A DNA stretch of 64,000 bases from Hyalella azteca (lineage: Eukaryota; Arthropoda; Malacostraca; Amphipoda; Hyalellidae), in NCBI RefSeq assembly GCF_000764305.2, contig NW_025944349.1, forward strand, positions 1 to 64,000. The letters are read 5' to 3'. Position 1 is the first letter of the stretch. Each line of letters begins with the position of its first letter. Position numbers and translations under genes: made by a program. The notes under the pieces were generated by a model. It had not been told where the DNA came from. It saw only the letters and a list, made by a program, of their open reading frames with translations, and did no database searches. This document shows, in pieces, positions 1 to 12,165 of the stretch.

Positions 1-280
1 ATTTGCTTACAAGCTCGAAAGGGACTTCTCATACGACTTTCTTTGGCCATTTTATAATAATCATTTGCCAACCTCTGTTCGCGATCTTTTAATTTAAAAA
101 TATGTTAGAGCTAAATAAATAACAATTATTGTAGATTACACGCTGCATTCTAAATTGTCGATGCAAAACGCAAGTAAATAAATTTATCAGCAAATTTCTC
201 ACTGTTGGTTTGATTTATAAGATTAATCCATAGATTAAAATGATTATATGTGTTAACGATAAATGATTTAGAACTCTTTC
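1..280. other. AT-rich non-coding DNA
   Basis: No ORF, repeat or RNA structure that I can support. It is visibly poorer in G and C than the following 281-604 segment. Confidence 0.5.
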
Positions 281-604
281 CTATATAATTTTTTTGTCGT
301 CTTTAGGATTTACATTTAAGATTTTTTCCTCCTGCAAAGCGAAGCGTTTGACAATCCAGGGCCTCTGAAAGATCTTTGGAGCCCTGGGAACTGGAATGTT
401 AACACGACCCTGTGCTCGCCCAACACTGAAATGTTCGTTCACTTGCTTGTTGCAGCCAAACCCCTGGACGAAAAACTCTGGACGCGCGACCAACTTGTGA
501 TAAACGCATTGATCTGAAGTTGTAAAGGATTTTCCATACCGTTTACGGAAACAATCCACAAAGTCTTCTTCTAAGAAAAAATTAACAAAAAATGTCTTTT
601 CCAT
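281..604 (-). CDS. possible coding exon, product not recognised
   Basis: This 107-codon ORF opens with ATG at 604 and stops at 281. Its central part (about 330-545) is visibly richer in G and C than the DNA on either side, and its translation is compositionally normal and basic, with motifs such as GRAQGRVNIPVPRAPKIF and DFVDCFRKRYGKSF. I do not recognise the family. Reading along the minus strand, a T-rich run ending in CTTAG at about 580-571 looks like a 3' splice acceptor, so the real coding part could be an internal or last exon starting at about 570 instead of an intact ORF starting at the ATG. No partner exon could be identified nearby. It could equally be a fragment of an unrecognised transposon protein or a chance ORF. 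Confidence 0.22.
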   Translation of the reverse strand: MEKTFFVNFFLEEDFVDCFRKRYGKSFTTSDQCVYHKLVARPEFFVQGFGCNKQVNEHFSVGRAQGRVNIPVPRAPKIFQRPWIVKRFALQEEKILNVNPKDDKKII

Positions 605-2250
605 TTAAACGCTCGCCAAGTTTTTAAATCAATTTAATACAAGTCATCGCGAAATAATTCAGCAAATACATTAAAATGATTACCAGTAAAAACACATTAA
701 TTTTTTTCATTGCCATAAACGTAACACTTTTATAATTCTTTTGAGAAAATAAACGAGTCACAATAACTAAAAAAACGCCAAAAACTTTCTCATAACCTAT
801 AGATTCGTGATCGTAGGTCACATAAATCCACGAAACCTCAAAATTAAATATTATTTCTTTGTCCCTTTTTTTCAGCTATCATTGCTGTTTGTCCAAAGGC
901 GTTGTAGTGAACCACTGTCGACAAAATCATTAGTAGTTGGTCGAAAATTTATTTGGAAGACAAATACTTTACAGTTGGAGTCTTCACACAAGAAGAGGAT
1001 AAAATTTTTTCTGACGCAGATCACTCAAGCATTTCAGTCCCGACGTAACTTTTGTCGAAACCGATTTAGATAATTAGTAGAATATACTGAAAATAATATT
1101 GCCCCATTTAACTTTAGTATTTTATAAAACCACATAACTACTGCTACCTCTGGATGATTACAAAAAATTGCCAAGGCAGCATGTTATTGCTCTGTAATTT
1201 GAAAATTGATTAACAATCGAGCAATTATTATTTTGATTGTTAAATTATTTTTCGATTTCGACCCAGATAGGAGCGTCATCGAATAATTTTAAATTAAAAA
1301 TTGATAGATCAGACACATCAACATTTTTCTAAAGGCATCATCTATGGTCACGTCGACCTTGATATCGTATTACGGTAATTTACTCTTGGGTACACGAAAA
1401 TTACTAAATAGTGACTTTAGTAAATAAATAAATTATAGTAAATAGTCAGAAATACCTTTATAACATGCCGCACAAATAAAACAAAGTTAAACATAACACA
1501 ACTAGTTAAACATAAAAATGTCATAACTAATTGATTGATGTATTTGGACTCTAGAAACACAAACGGTTCCATTGCTAGTTCTACTAAACATTAAATATTG
1601 TGGTCGATCGATCTTCTTAATAAATCTTTTAAATAAAGGCAAGAGAAAATATTCCATCATTTTCAGCAGCTTTCACAAACATAATTCGAGTGTTGATAAC
1701 ATTTCAACTCCAGAAAGCTGCAACTGTCGGTCATGCGGAACCAAGCCGAAGAAGAAGAAGAATCTTGTTCACCATCAGAAGTTTTGAGAGCAATCAAAAC
1801 TCTGGGCACAAGGTCAGTGAGCGGGGGCTTTTCTTCAGATGACTACAGGCCCGCTACGAGCCATAACTTGGTCTTTTCTAAATCGTTTCTAATGAAGTTT
1901 AGATTTACAGGAGGAAGACTGAGCTCACTCTGCTTATTTATGTCCTGAGCAGGAATACGGTTTCGTATTAGGCATGGCAGGATTCTTCAAGGAGTTTAAT
2001 TTCACTTCAAAATGAATCTAATTCAATATATTCGGAAATTCGTCGCAGAAGTGTAGAATAACATTTCATGGAACATTATAGCTCTTCTTTTGATATTATT
2101 ATTGGAGTATTCATTATTTAGGAATATTCAGTATGAATACAGCATGTGTATTAATTGATCAGCATTGCCAGAGTTTTTTCACGTTCAAAACATACATTTA
2201 CATACATCTTGAAAATGTTTAGTGTTGTTTATGCTTTTATTTGTGCTCCA
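605..2250. other. AT-rich non-coding DNA
   Basis: Only short ORFs without recognisable content. A short purine-rich GAA run lies at about 1747-1762. Nothing else stands out. Confidence 0.5.
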
Positions 2251-2610
2251 ATATTTTTCTACATCCCGAATTTCTTTACATTCTGAATTTTTCTACATCC
2301 TAAAATTTTCTATATCGTGAATTCTTCTACATCCCAAATTTTTCTACATCCTGAATTTTTCTACATCCTAAATTTTTCTATATCGTGAATTTTTCTACCT
2401 CCAAAATTTTTCTACATCCTGAAATTTTCAGCATCCTGAATTTTTACACATCCCAAAATGTTCTACATCCTGAATTTTTCTACAACCTGAATTTTTCTAC
2501 ATCCTGAATTTTTCTACATCCAAAATTTTTCTACATCTTGAATTTTTCTACATCCTGAATTTTTCTGCATCCTGAATTTTTCTACTTCCTGAATTTTTCT
2601 ACCTCCTGAA
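2251..2610. repeat. 17 bp minisatellite
   Basis: Roughly 21 head-to-tail copies of a 17-base unit close to TTTTTCTACATCCTGAA. Individual copies differ by small changes (CCCGAA, CCTAAA, CCAAAA, CTTCC for CATCC). The array fades out at about 2610 into unrelated sequence. It has no coding potential. Confidence 0.93.
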
Positions 2611-3252
2611 GATGAAGCAAAGCGAAAACAAGACATATTTTCCCATTTCATGAGACCACGTGTGAGTTACGACCCACTTTGAGATGCGAGTACCCACTTC
2701 AACTGCAGGTAAATGCGCCGTTTGTCTGCACACGGCGACAATAGACAAGGGAAGTAGAGGGAAAGGCGTTCCCTTCATATCAGCTTAACCTTCGTCTTAC
2801 CGGCTTGATGAGCTACTCAGATTCCATCAAAGTTTTGAACTACAATTCCAAGTTATTCTGTTGAAATTATGTTATTCTTAGTTATTCTGTTTCAAGCTCC
2901 TAAATATGTCATATCGAATTCTAGGAGGTCAATAAACTTTTAAGAATATAAATTATTCTGGTAGCTAATAAAGATATTTGGCACGTGTTTAACTTGGTAA
3001 ATGTCGTTCATGCATTTAAACGAAATTACATAACTTATGTGAAGTTGATTGAACTGGAGAAAATATATGAACGAATTGTATTAGAATGCTAGAACGGTAC
3101 CGTTTCATCACAGGAGATTAGAAAATAATTGCCATGTTTCAAAAGCCAACCGGCTTCTTGGTCACGGAATAGGCATCATGCGAAACATGCACTGATCTTA
3201 GTGGGCCGTAAAAGCTTCTTATCAGTGACGTAAAATCAGTGTTCCGTAAATT
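2611..3252. other. non-coding DNA between two minisatellites
   Basis: About 2640-2790 is somewhat richer in G and C than its surroundings, the rest is AT-rich. No ORF of note and no internal repeat seen. Confidence 0.5.
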
Positions 3253-3796
3253 CCACACTGGAATACTATGAAATACTTTGTATCACTATTCCACACTGGA
3301 ATACTGTAAAACACTTCATAATAGTATACCACACTGAATTACTGTGATATACTTCGTATCAGTATTCCACACTGTAATACTGTGAAACACTTCACATCAG
3401 TATGCCTCTCTGGAATACTGTGAAATACTTCGTATCAGTATTTCACTCTGGAATACTGTAAATTACTTTATATAAGTATTCCACTCTGGTATACTGTGAA
3501 AAACTTCACATCACTATACCACAATGAAATACTATGAAACACTTTGTATCAGTATTCAACACTGGAATACTATGAATTACTTTGTATAAGTATTCCTTAC
3601 TGTAATACTGTGAAACACCTCATATCAGTATACCACTCTGGAATACTATGAATTACTTTGTATAAGTATTCCACTTTGGAATACTGTGGAAAACTTCGTA
3701 TCAGTATTCAACACTGGAATACTGTGAAACACTTCGTATCAGTATTCAACACTGGAATACTGTGAAACACTTCGTATCAGTATTCAACACTGGAAT
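3253..3796. repeat. 38 bp minisatellite with a hairpin in each unit
   Basis: Fourteen full copies plus 12 bases of a fifteenth. The phase mark (ccacactg or caacactg) recurs at 3253, 3291, 3329, 3367 and so on to 3785, exactly 14 x 38 bases. The unit reads about CACACTGGAATACTGTG followed by AAACACTTCGTATCAGTATTC. Across each unit boundary CAGTATTCC is followed, after a five-base loop, by its reverse complement GGAATACTG. Later copies keep an 8 bp version of the stem with a longer loop. The array ends abruptly at the ambiguous base at 3797. Confidence 0.95.
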
Positions 3797-3797
3797 N
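3797..3797. other. ambiguous base (N) at a junction of two tandem arrays
   Basis: A single N sits exactly where the 38 bp array stops in mid-unit and the 64 bp array starts. This is typical of a collapsed or artificially joined repeat in an assembly; the true lengths of both arrays are unknown. Confidence 0.7.
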
Positions 3798-3960
3798 TAA
3801 AGTTTTCAACGAATCTGTACTGTGCTGTTATTGAAAAATTTATCAGCTGGTGCACTGAAGTTAAAGTTTTCAACGAATCTGTACTGTGCTGTTATTGAAA
3901 AATTTATCAGCTGGCGCACTGAAGTTAAAGTTTTCAACGAATCTGTACTGTGCTGTTATT
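3798..3960. repeat. 64 bp tandem repeat, about 2.5 copies
   Basis: Copies start at 3798, 3862 and 3926 (period 64). The third copy breaks off at about 3960. The first two differ at essentially one position (ggtgc against ggcgc). It follows directly on the N at 3797, so further copies may be missing. Confidence 0.92.
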
Positions 3961-6009
3961 TCTGTCTCAACAAAATATCCAGTCAACCGTGACGTGGGCA
4001 GATTTTTTTTCATAACTTGCGAAATGATCGGAAAATTATTCGATTCAAGATTGTAAAACCTCATTTTTGAATCAGCCCATCATAACTCAAACTAGCCTGG
4101 TATTGACATTGTACATATCCATTATTGTATCAAAAAAATTAATTCATTTGAAGCGAACAATCATAGTATCAATTCCATTTGAAACTTCACGTTTATTGGT
4201 TAACGTAGTTTTTCAGCTAATTCACTAATCTGAATCCTTTTAAAACGTGTTCTGAAAATTTAAAATCATTCCGCACTGAAATCAACATTACCGATCAATT
4301 TATACAATTTATACTCGGAACCGATTTAGAGATCTTCAATAAATTTCTTAATAATCATGCCGAAGAATTCCCATGAATGTTAGTAATATTAGTAAGTTAG
4401 TAGGAATCCGAAAATTTCATTCGAATGCATGCATTTATAGTTTGTTTAACTCAAAGCGAACAAACATTGGCGGCGTGTGAGAAATTTTAACTTCGAGGAG
4501 ATCTGCTCGTAATCTGAAAAAGAATTGTAACATGAAACTTGAACATGAATAATAATAATTTAGGATATTATGAACAAAATCGATACTACTATGTTATAAC
4601 TGTTTCAATCGCCTCCCATCGCGTCCAAATAACATGACTTTTGGTTACTCTTTAAGATTGTCGCAAGGTTCTATATTGTACGATAATGGGAGAGGTTACG
4701 TTGTACGCACAAAGGCGAACAATGCCTGGCTTCGCCACGAGGGAGAACTGTTATGACCCAGCCGAGGGCCTGCGGGAATTGGTGAAGCTATTTATGATGT
4801 ATTAGCGTCGTTGATCTGCAATAACAACTGAAATAAGCCGGGTAATCAAGGCAGTGGAACTGCTATTGGTAGATTATTTAGAAAATTCACTAAGAAACTT
4901 GATTCGGCTTTCTACAGCGAAAATTTGCGAGAGTTCTCGACACTCTTACCTGCTGTTTTATTTTATTTCATCATAATATTTCGTCTAATTTTCGTGGTGT
5001 CTAGAAAATTCATAATAAAGCGCCAATGTTTGAACAAAACATACGCCAAAAGACTGTAAATTACAATAAATGTAGTTGCGATCTACTTTTTCATCGACTA
5101 CGTTAACGTTATTTTGATCATGAGCTTCGTGGATCTGGTTCATTAGTATTATTCCACACACCAATAAAAAAATAATATGTTTTAAGACCCCAATCACCCT
5201 TTTGCATTGTCCTACCTGATTGCAATATATAATTGGATTCAATGCAAATTTTTTGCGCGTCGCATGTTAGAGTTCGTAATTTAGCTCACAGCCCCACTAG
5301 ATAATAGGCTGAAATTTATATGCATTTGTGCTAATGCCAATGCAATTCACTCTAAATCTCCTAAAATGCAAGGTACTTCTCTGTGTTACAGAACAAAGCA
5401 GAGTGACAAGCACAGCGGGGTAATTGTGACAATAAAGTATTAATTGCTATATCATAACCGTAAATCCTTCCTTGGAGTACAATTTTCCAAGACGGCCTGG
5501 AGTTTCATGTTACTTTAAACGATATGAATATGATATAGCACTAAGAATTATTCATCAGGGTATCAGTTTTTCTCTGACGGGCTTTCGCGAATACCCGTCA
5601 GTTCTTTAATTTGCTGCCAGTGCTCCAAACTCTTTCATGGCACGCTCCGATTTCTCGGAACTATGGAAATTCTTGACGTTAAGGAAAGAATCTTGGCAGC
5701 TAATGAAATTCATATTTGAATACCTTATTGAAAACAATTTCTTAGCTTAAAATTATTTTCTGCTTTTGTGTCTTGATAAAAATGATTTAAAGTGGCTAAC
5801 TGTCAGCATTTTGAAACCACCGATTGTTCTTTTACTACTAGAATTTATAGCAATTACCGATTGTGCAATTACTCGGTACGTGAATGAGGTCGTATTCGCA
5901 TGATTTTTCACAAATGTAAGTGACTCAAAAAAACTGTACATGAAACCTGAAAGAATGTTGAAACCGATTGTACTTGGTTTGCTCGCTCTGCAATTAAGGT
6001 TTTGGATAA
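3961..6009. other. AT-rich non-coding DNA
   Basis: No recognisable gene. A minus-strand ORF at 4985-5242 (85 codons) contains a hydrophobic stretch (HIIFLLVCGIIL) but nothing else that supports coding. About 4680-4800 is slightly richer in G and C. Confidence 0.45.
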
Positions 6010-6045
6010 GCTTGTTTAAATCATAAAGCTTGTTTAAATCATAAA
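6010..6045. repeat. 18 bp perfect tandem duplication
   Basis: GCTTGTTTAAATCATAAA occurs at 6010-6027 and again at 6028-6045. Confidence 0.95.
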
Positions 6046-9000
6046 TGTAACTTTAACCTGATTTTGTTATTGTTCTCGGATGCATCGCCTGCTTGAACCA
6101 TTACAAAATTGTTGTCGAAATCTGTACGTGCCCAATGGCCAATGGGTTATTGGTTTACGAAGCCGAATTTTATCACCAAACAGCAAAGAAATTTATCACA
6201 TTGAAATAATGCATTTTACAAATATTTTGAACATGGAATGCCATCGTTGCATGCATACAATACGGCGTAATAATTTAGAAAAGACCGTACATGGAGTGTA
6301 TGCATAGCCTAAACCGGGTAGCGATTCTAGCCACGCCCTTCCTTACGTGATTCCTAGGCCCCTGTCTCCCTCTATGAATAATATGGCTGAGTCTGAGAGC
6401 TGCTTCTTGTAGCCTGCCTCGTTTATCATAAGAGTTTAATTAAATAAATTATTCTTCACTGGACCTAATGTAGTTATTCGTGCTCTGCATCGGAAGAAAA
6501 ACGAGTTGTACAGCCGAAAGTGTGAACGAACTTTCCTTTTCATGCATGTGAAAAAATATGAAAAAATACTTCAAAATAATAATTCCAATTACGCAACTAA
6601 AGATAGTTTTAATATTTAATGATTTTGCACGAAGGCTTTTATTGTACAAGGATTATGTATGTATCGAAGATTGCGTATGAACAGGGATGTGGAAATTGGA
6701 ATACTATAGGCACCGTAAGAAACTGCGGGCGTCTGCCTAACTAACGTGTTTGGTGTTGAATCGTCCCTATCAGCTTCAATCAACGGATTCCAGACAGGCT
6801 GATTCAAAAGACTAAAAATAACTAACATCAACAAGTAATGATTGGGATATTCTATTAATATAATACATTCGGCTTCGCAGGCGTTCAACAAAACGAGTCT
6901 TTACTTTCTATTGTTTCTGTGGGCAGATTAATCTTTGACCATCCGTTGACTGCAACAGCATGTTGATTATTTTTCCTCATTGAGAAGCGAACAATACTAG
7001 AATTGACAAATTTATTGAACTTTTATTGAATATATGTGATTTTTTTCAGTAATGTGCACAGCTTTAATTGATATTTATATTCTGGAATATCCATTTTTGA
7101 TGATATGCCAGTATTTTTTTACTCAAAATTACCTTGAGAGCGTGAATAGAGACTGTAATTGTTCTTGAATTCATCATTTGATGAGAACTTTCGAACTCTG
7201 AAATAGTTTTTTAAGTAACCTGATGCTAAAATTCTGAGTATAACGTTGCGAAGTTCTTCATTGTGCGACAAAGTTATTATAAGCGAGCATTAAACGTACA
7301 TTATCGTAATTTTGAAAGATTTATATAAATTGATCAAGATATGTTCAGCTGGGGATAATAATTACTATATAATTATAATTTTACCAGATTTGAAACTTAG
7401 TTATTTCTGATCTAATTCTCAAAAAATATTAATGACTTTTGCCAGAAGAGTGAATTAAAACTCTGGACTTAATTATTAGGAATAAAATCAACGTAAATCT
7501 AAAAACATGGCAATGCCTCGCGGAATTAAGCCGTATTCTGGTCTTACGTGACCCACTTAATTTATTGTTTCGTTCGAAGTACATCTATGCGGTTAAACTA
7601 ACTACGAAGATGCAGAGTGACCGCAAAAATATTCTAAAAAAAATTAGGCCATTTTACTGCCCATTTGCAGAGTTTTGAGGAGATGAGACGAGACGCCTAG
7701 GAACGGACACCTGGCATCTTAACCAATAAGCAGGAAAAACCTAAGAATATTCAATGCGTGGCAAGTATTCATAATCAGATTTTTTAAAGCTCGTCAATAG
7801 GTAGGAAGGGACTAATAAATTTCCTTTTGAATCAGAAGATAATCTAATAATTGAGTTTGTTGATGCAATTTATAGCTAGGATGTGACCAGTTCCTGAATT
7901 CGTTTCATTGTTTGGTTTAGATGGGATTGGAAACTGATCGCGAAATATTTGTCAGAAATTTTATAAATTTTACGTTTGACTGCTATAGGAGAGGTATGAT
8001 CGAATTAGTTCAATTAAAGTACAGTAATCAAATTTAAACATCAACAATTCAGTATTATTGATTATGCTGAAAGTATTCTGCTCAAAATATTTAGAAGTCG
8101 ATTTGAGCATGACCTGCACAACATCTTAATATCCGACAATAATTCTCGTTTATCACCAATAATTCTGGCCAATAAATTTTGGTTCCAAGAACATTGTTTT
8201 TAAGCTGCTTGATTATTGGCTTCGCTTGATCGCTTGTGCCCGGAGTGTTTCTTTTTTTCCTTCCATCTTTTGTTCAATCACTGATTTTCCTGGAACAAGT
8301 TATTTTAATAGAGTTTGAGGTGCATTAATGACCATACCTCGATTTCTATTTTTATATTTATTTTTTTAATACAGGATCCAAATTATGCTTTTTAGAATCT
8401 GTAAAATTTTCGCATTTGCAGATCATTTGTAGTTTTACAATGAATAACTTTATTTCTGCAGATTTCTTTGATATGCCAGCATAGGAACCTTGTAGACGTA
8501 GAGTCGTTCTGATTTGGATTGTTTGAATGTTACACCTCTGTGAACTCTGCAACTGCACCTATCTTGGGATGTATTGCACGTATGAAAAATGCCGATGCAT
8601 TTTCATCTACATTTTTCCAATAATAAATCTCTCTGCCAAGGATAACCCTCCATTTCAGATGGAAAACGTACCCTTCAAATAATCCTAATTTTTATCTAAA
8701 AAATATCTTGTTTTAAGTGACAGATCTTCAGAACTTGCAATCAAGAATAGACTTTCATTTTACAGATGCATGAAGCATATGGTAACTTAAAAGAGTTGCA
8801 TCGTGCCGAAGTGGCTGGTAACATTATTCTCGGATTTATGAATTTCTTTGGTCCGTTGACCTGACACAATTTGTCGTGCACGCACCATTAGGCGGCTCAT
8901 ATAGGGCCGCACTTTTGCAGTAGGATATCCCGCAATGCAGCTGCCTTCATTGCACTGCTATTCATCGTTTATTTCTTTACGTTACATCACAGTTTCAGCG

Positions 9001-10500
9001 CGTAAAACTGGCCAAGTGATGCAGGAATTAATTTATTTCCTTTGCTCAAAATCGCCAATGATGATGTCGATCTTGAATTCATTTTATAGAAGTGATGGAA
9101 ACGCGCCAATGCGATATATTGAGTTAAATCAAATACATTCTATTTTTTATCGAAAAATGGCTGAACTTTAATTATCACAATTTAATAATTACAACTCGCC
9201 AAGCTATCTTTAAACTACGATGAAGATGAATATAATCGAAATGAACAATGCCAATGTGAATAAATGATTTATGAATATCAATGAGAAGGATATATTATGC
9301 TTAGGCAGGACACTAGATAAAATTATAAGCACCTAGCTCCATGAAATGAACTGATATTGAATGACACATTCCACATTAATTCGAAATTCCCTTATGTTAC
9401 CTACAATATTAATAATCAGTAAACAATTAGTTCAATGACGTCTCAACGGTAAATTGTAGCGAATATAGATTTCAAATTAAAAATAATATTACAAGACTGT
9501 ACAAGGTCATATTATAAGTGGAATTAGTATGGAAGTGCTCAGTAATCAACATTTGACACGTGTAATGTCAAATGTTATTTTTTTCCTCCGCCTCTCATTA
9601 CACCTACGCTGGATAGTTCACATAATTTGTTTTCGCATATGAGAGTTAGTTTGGATGCAACAACAATTATGGACTCCTAAATTAAATTTTAACAAGCGAG
9701 AAATGATTCTACAAATTATAATTGATTTGATCGGATTCATATATGCAAGTTCACTTTTTTATTGCTGTGTCAGGTCTTGTTTAAAAAAAAACAGATTGAA
9801 TAATTTTAAAAGCACAGTCTTTTTCACGTTGAAAGACATCAATGGACTGCACGTCAAACAAAATTAATTTGGTTAATAAATCAGATCTTCCTCTGATCTT
9901 TTCGCACTTCCCTCTAAAATTGTAGCTTCTTTTCTTCCAGTACTGACGTGGCAGATTCTCTTTGATGCGACATGGAGCACGGCGTTTCGTGCATTTTTAA
10001 TGCACTTCAGGATTTGCCTCGTGCAGCGTGGCGCGCAGAAAGCGAGTGTATCGAGTGCAGAGGCCATAAGCAAACCGTACTTTGTGAAATTTCGATGGAC
10101 TTGATATTTGACTTCACAATATGTGATTTTGCTAACAAAAATGTAGTAATTTTTTTATAGTTGTGGCTACTTTTGGTGGTTTAATTTTTCTTTGCGGCGT
10201 GCATTTATTCGAATAAATAAGCAATTACTGATAAGATTCATATGTAAACTTGTTATATCACAAACTGGAAACTAAATGTGTAGATATGACAAACAATATT
10301 TCATTTAGCTGTGATAATAATTATTTCTTCTCACCTGCCTTCCCATCGTTACAGAATGAAAAGCTGGCTGATACTCGGACACATGCGGCCGTACAATGAG
10401 GAATAGATAACAGTTTGTGATTCCGTCAGCCAATCACTGGAAGGGTTGCAAGTTAGACCAACCAATCATAAACGAGATAGCGGCCGCAACGTATAGTCAG
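6046..10500. other. AT-rich, largely featureless DNA
   Basis: Several short ORFs, none recognised. The only one with some coding flavour is the minus-strand segment 6616-6798, listed separately. No tandem arrays or inverted repeats were noticed. Confidence 0.45.
6616..6798 (-). CDS. weak last-exon candidate, unknown product
   Basis: On the minus strand a T-rich run ending in TCAG at 6800-6799 precedes an open frame that ends at a stop at 6616. The translation includes NPLIEADRDDSTPNTL and SYGAYSIPISTSL, which look less random than most ORFs here. I recognise no domain. The frame is also open upstream as part of a 91-codon ORF (6616-6891), so the acceptor is only an inference. A chance ORF is the main alternative. 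Confidence 0.12.
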   Translation of the reverse strand, partial: PVWNPLIEADRDDSTPNTLVRQTPAVSYGAYSIPISTSLFIRNLRYIHNPCTIKAFVQNH

Positions 10501-10504
10501 GTTG

Positions 10505-10620
10505 CAACATTTACCTATAGGTCGCTACGTGCACTTAAGCCCCTGCGTGTGTTTAGGCCGCTACTTGCACCTAGGCCGCTTCCATGCTAGTGTTTATAGG
10601 TCGGCCCTTGCATGGTGCCC
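10505..10620. repeat. degenerate short tandem motifs, GC-richer
   Basis: Related blocks follow each other: ATAGGTCGCTACGTGCACTT, TTTAGGCCGCTACTTGCACC, TAGGCCGCTTCCATG, TTATAGGTCGGCCCTTGCATG. They look like a decayed tandem repeat of roughly 20-40 bases. The segment is clearly richer in G and C than the DNA on both sides. Confidence 0.5.
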
Positions 10621-10680
10621 GGGAGTGACACTGAGTGAACGAGTGTTGAGCTGCGACACAAAAGTGAAAAGCCGGAAGAG

Positions 10681-10714
10681 CCTGCAGGCAATTACGCTTA
10701 ATTACGCCTGCAGG
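10681..10714. other. long imperfect hairpin
   Basis: CCTGCAGGC (10681-10689) and its reverse complement GCCTGCAGG (10706-10714) bracket AATTA, CGCT, TAATT and a two-base bulge AC. Together they make a stem of 14 pairs with a four-base loop. No function can be assigned. It might be a remnant of a foldback element or a structured RNA. Confidence 0.75.
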
Positions 10715-10821
10715 TCTGACAGCTGCAGCCTTGCCTACAGTTTAATTATTAAGAACTATCGTTGTTATTATTCCGTTCATTGTCTTAAAAATGCTGGCGA
10801 TTATTACAACGACTATGCTGC

Positions 10822-12011
10822 TTAATTGCTCGATTCTTGGTCAACGGGGAAGTAAGATATTCTAGCATTGAGTGCAAAAGAAATCCGTGAATTTGCTTCA
10901 ACTTCCATTTTACAGTACCAAAAAAAAGAAAAACAATTTTTTTGCAGGATTTTTAGCTTTCCTGAAAAGGACGCGGGGTGGTTTGAACGCAAATTATGCG
11001 TCTGTTTGCTACGCGTCTCATGTAATTTAGGAACCATTAGATACAGTGGGAAGTTAGCAGCAGGCAAGGAATCCTCGTTGACGGAAGCAACGAAAAAAAT
11101 TTTTGGAACACTTTCATTTTTCGCTCTTTGCAGCAAAGCCATTTTTAAATCAAAAACATTAAAAGACACGAGTAATAATTGACTTCAATAACGTCTTAAG
11201 GAGATAACTGAAATTAACGTCTAATCATAATATGTCATAATATATAATAATCTAAAAGTATAATATGCAAGTTCAAATAAGTCATTTGACACGGTTGCCG
11301 CATTGATGTTTTGTGCTAAATATTTTAGCGAAATTATGAGCTAGATTTCTGAATTTAATCGCATTAGAAATTACTAATTTCGTGGTTCTATCCTGAATCA
11401 CATCAATATATCCTTGGTGGTTGTGTTCAAAAATTACAGATAAAGAATACTAAAAGACATTCCTTACGCCATTTCGAAAAAATGTTAAAGCTCTATATTC
11501 GTAGAAGAACATGACATTTCGAGCAGGCACATTTTACGTGCGAATAACTATTACTCTCCGTCTCAGTTAAACGAGTAATACTGTAAGTAAGTAATACCGT
11601 CCGAGTAGCAGCAAGAGAAATAAGGCCGCAAAACACGCTATTTCACCCGTGCAATTCGCTAAATTACAATCCATGAGTACCTGTTAGCTTTTTAATTCAT
11701 TAGTTTTAGAAGGAAAGCGTGTGCTTTGCTCATTTATTATTAGCCTCATTTTGGTTATAGGAATTTTTTTAAAATTGATGAACGGTGAGAAGCTTAACGT
11801 AGTGGGGGTTTAAATGTAATTGAATTCTCTTGCTTCTAAGGATCATTCAATTCCATCATGCATTTTATTCAAAAGTAGGTACACGAATATTGTATTACCA
11901 CGCATTGGTAAATTTGATTGTTTTTTATGAGAGGCACTAGTTTCAAAATAATGATTTTGATATGAAAAGTGGCGTTCAAGTGAAAGTCCAGCGCCCTAAA
12001 AATTCACATGA
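10822..12011. other. AT-rich DNA with overlapping ORFs on both strands
   Basis: At 10822-11182 two overlapping ORFs (115 codons minus, 104 codons plus) run antiparallel. Neither resembles a known family, and mutual overlap suggests chance stop-poor sequence. The remainder to 12011 is AT-rich and empty. Confidence 0.4.
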
Positions 12012-12165
12012 AATAATTATAATAATATTGAAAATAGTAATAATAAGAGTAATATTAAAAATATTATTAATAATAATGGGGATAATAATAATAATAATAT
12101 TATTAATAATAATAATGATAATAATAATAATAATAATAATAATAATATTAATAATAATAATAATA
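12012..12165. repeat. AAT/ATT microsatellite
   Basis: An imperfect (AAT)n run, purest at about 12078-12165. The poly-isoleucine and poly-leucine ORFs across it on both strands are artefacts of the trinucleotide repeat and are not genes. Confidence 0.95.

Noticed and set aside
10822..11182. Antiparallel 115- and 104-codon ORFs as a gene pair
   Set aside because: They overlap almost entirely, have no recognisable motifs and no flanking signals.
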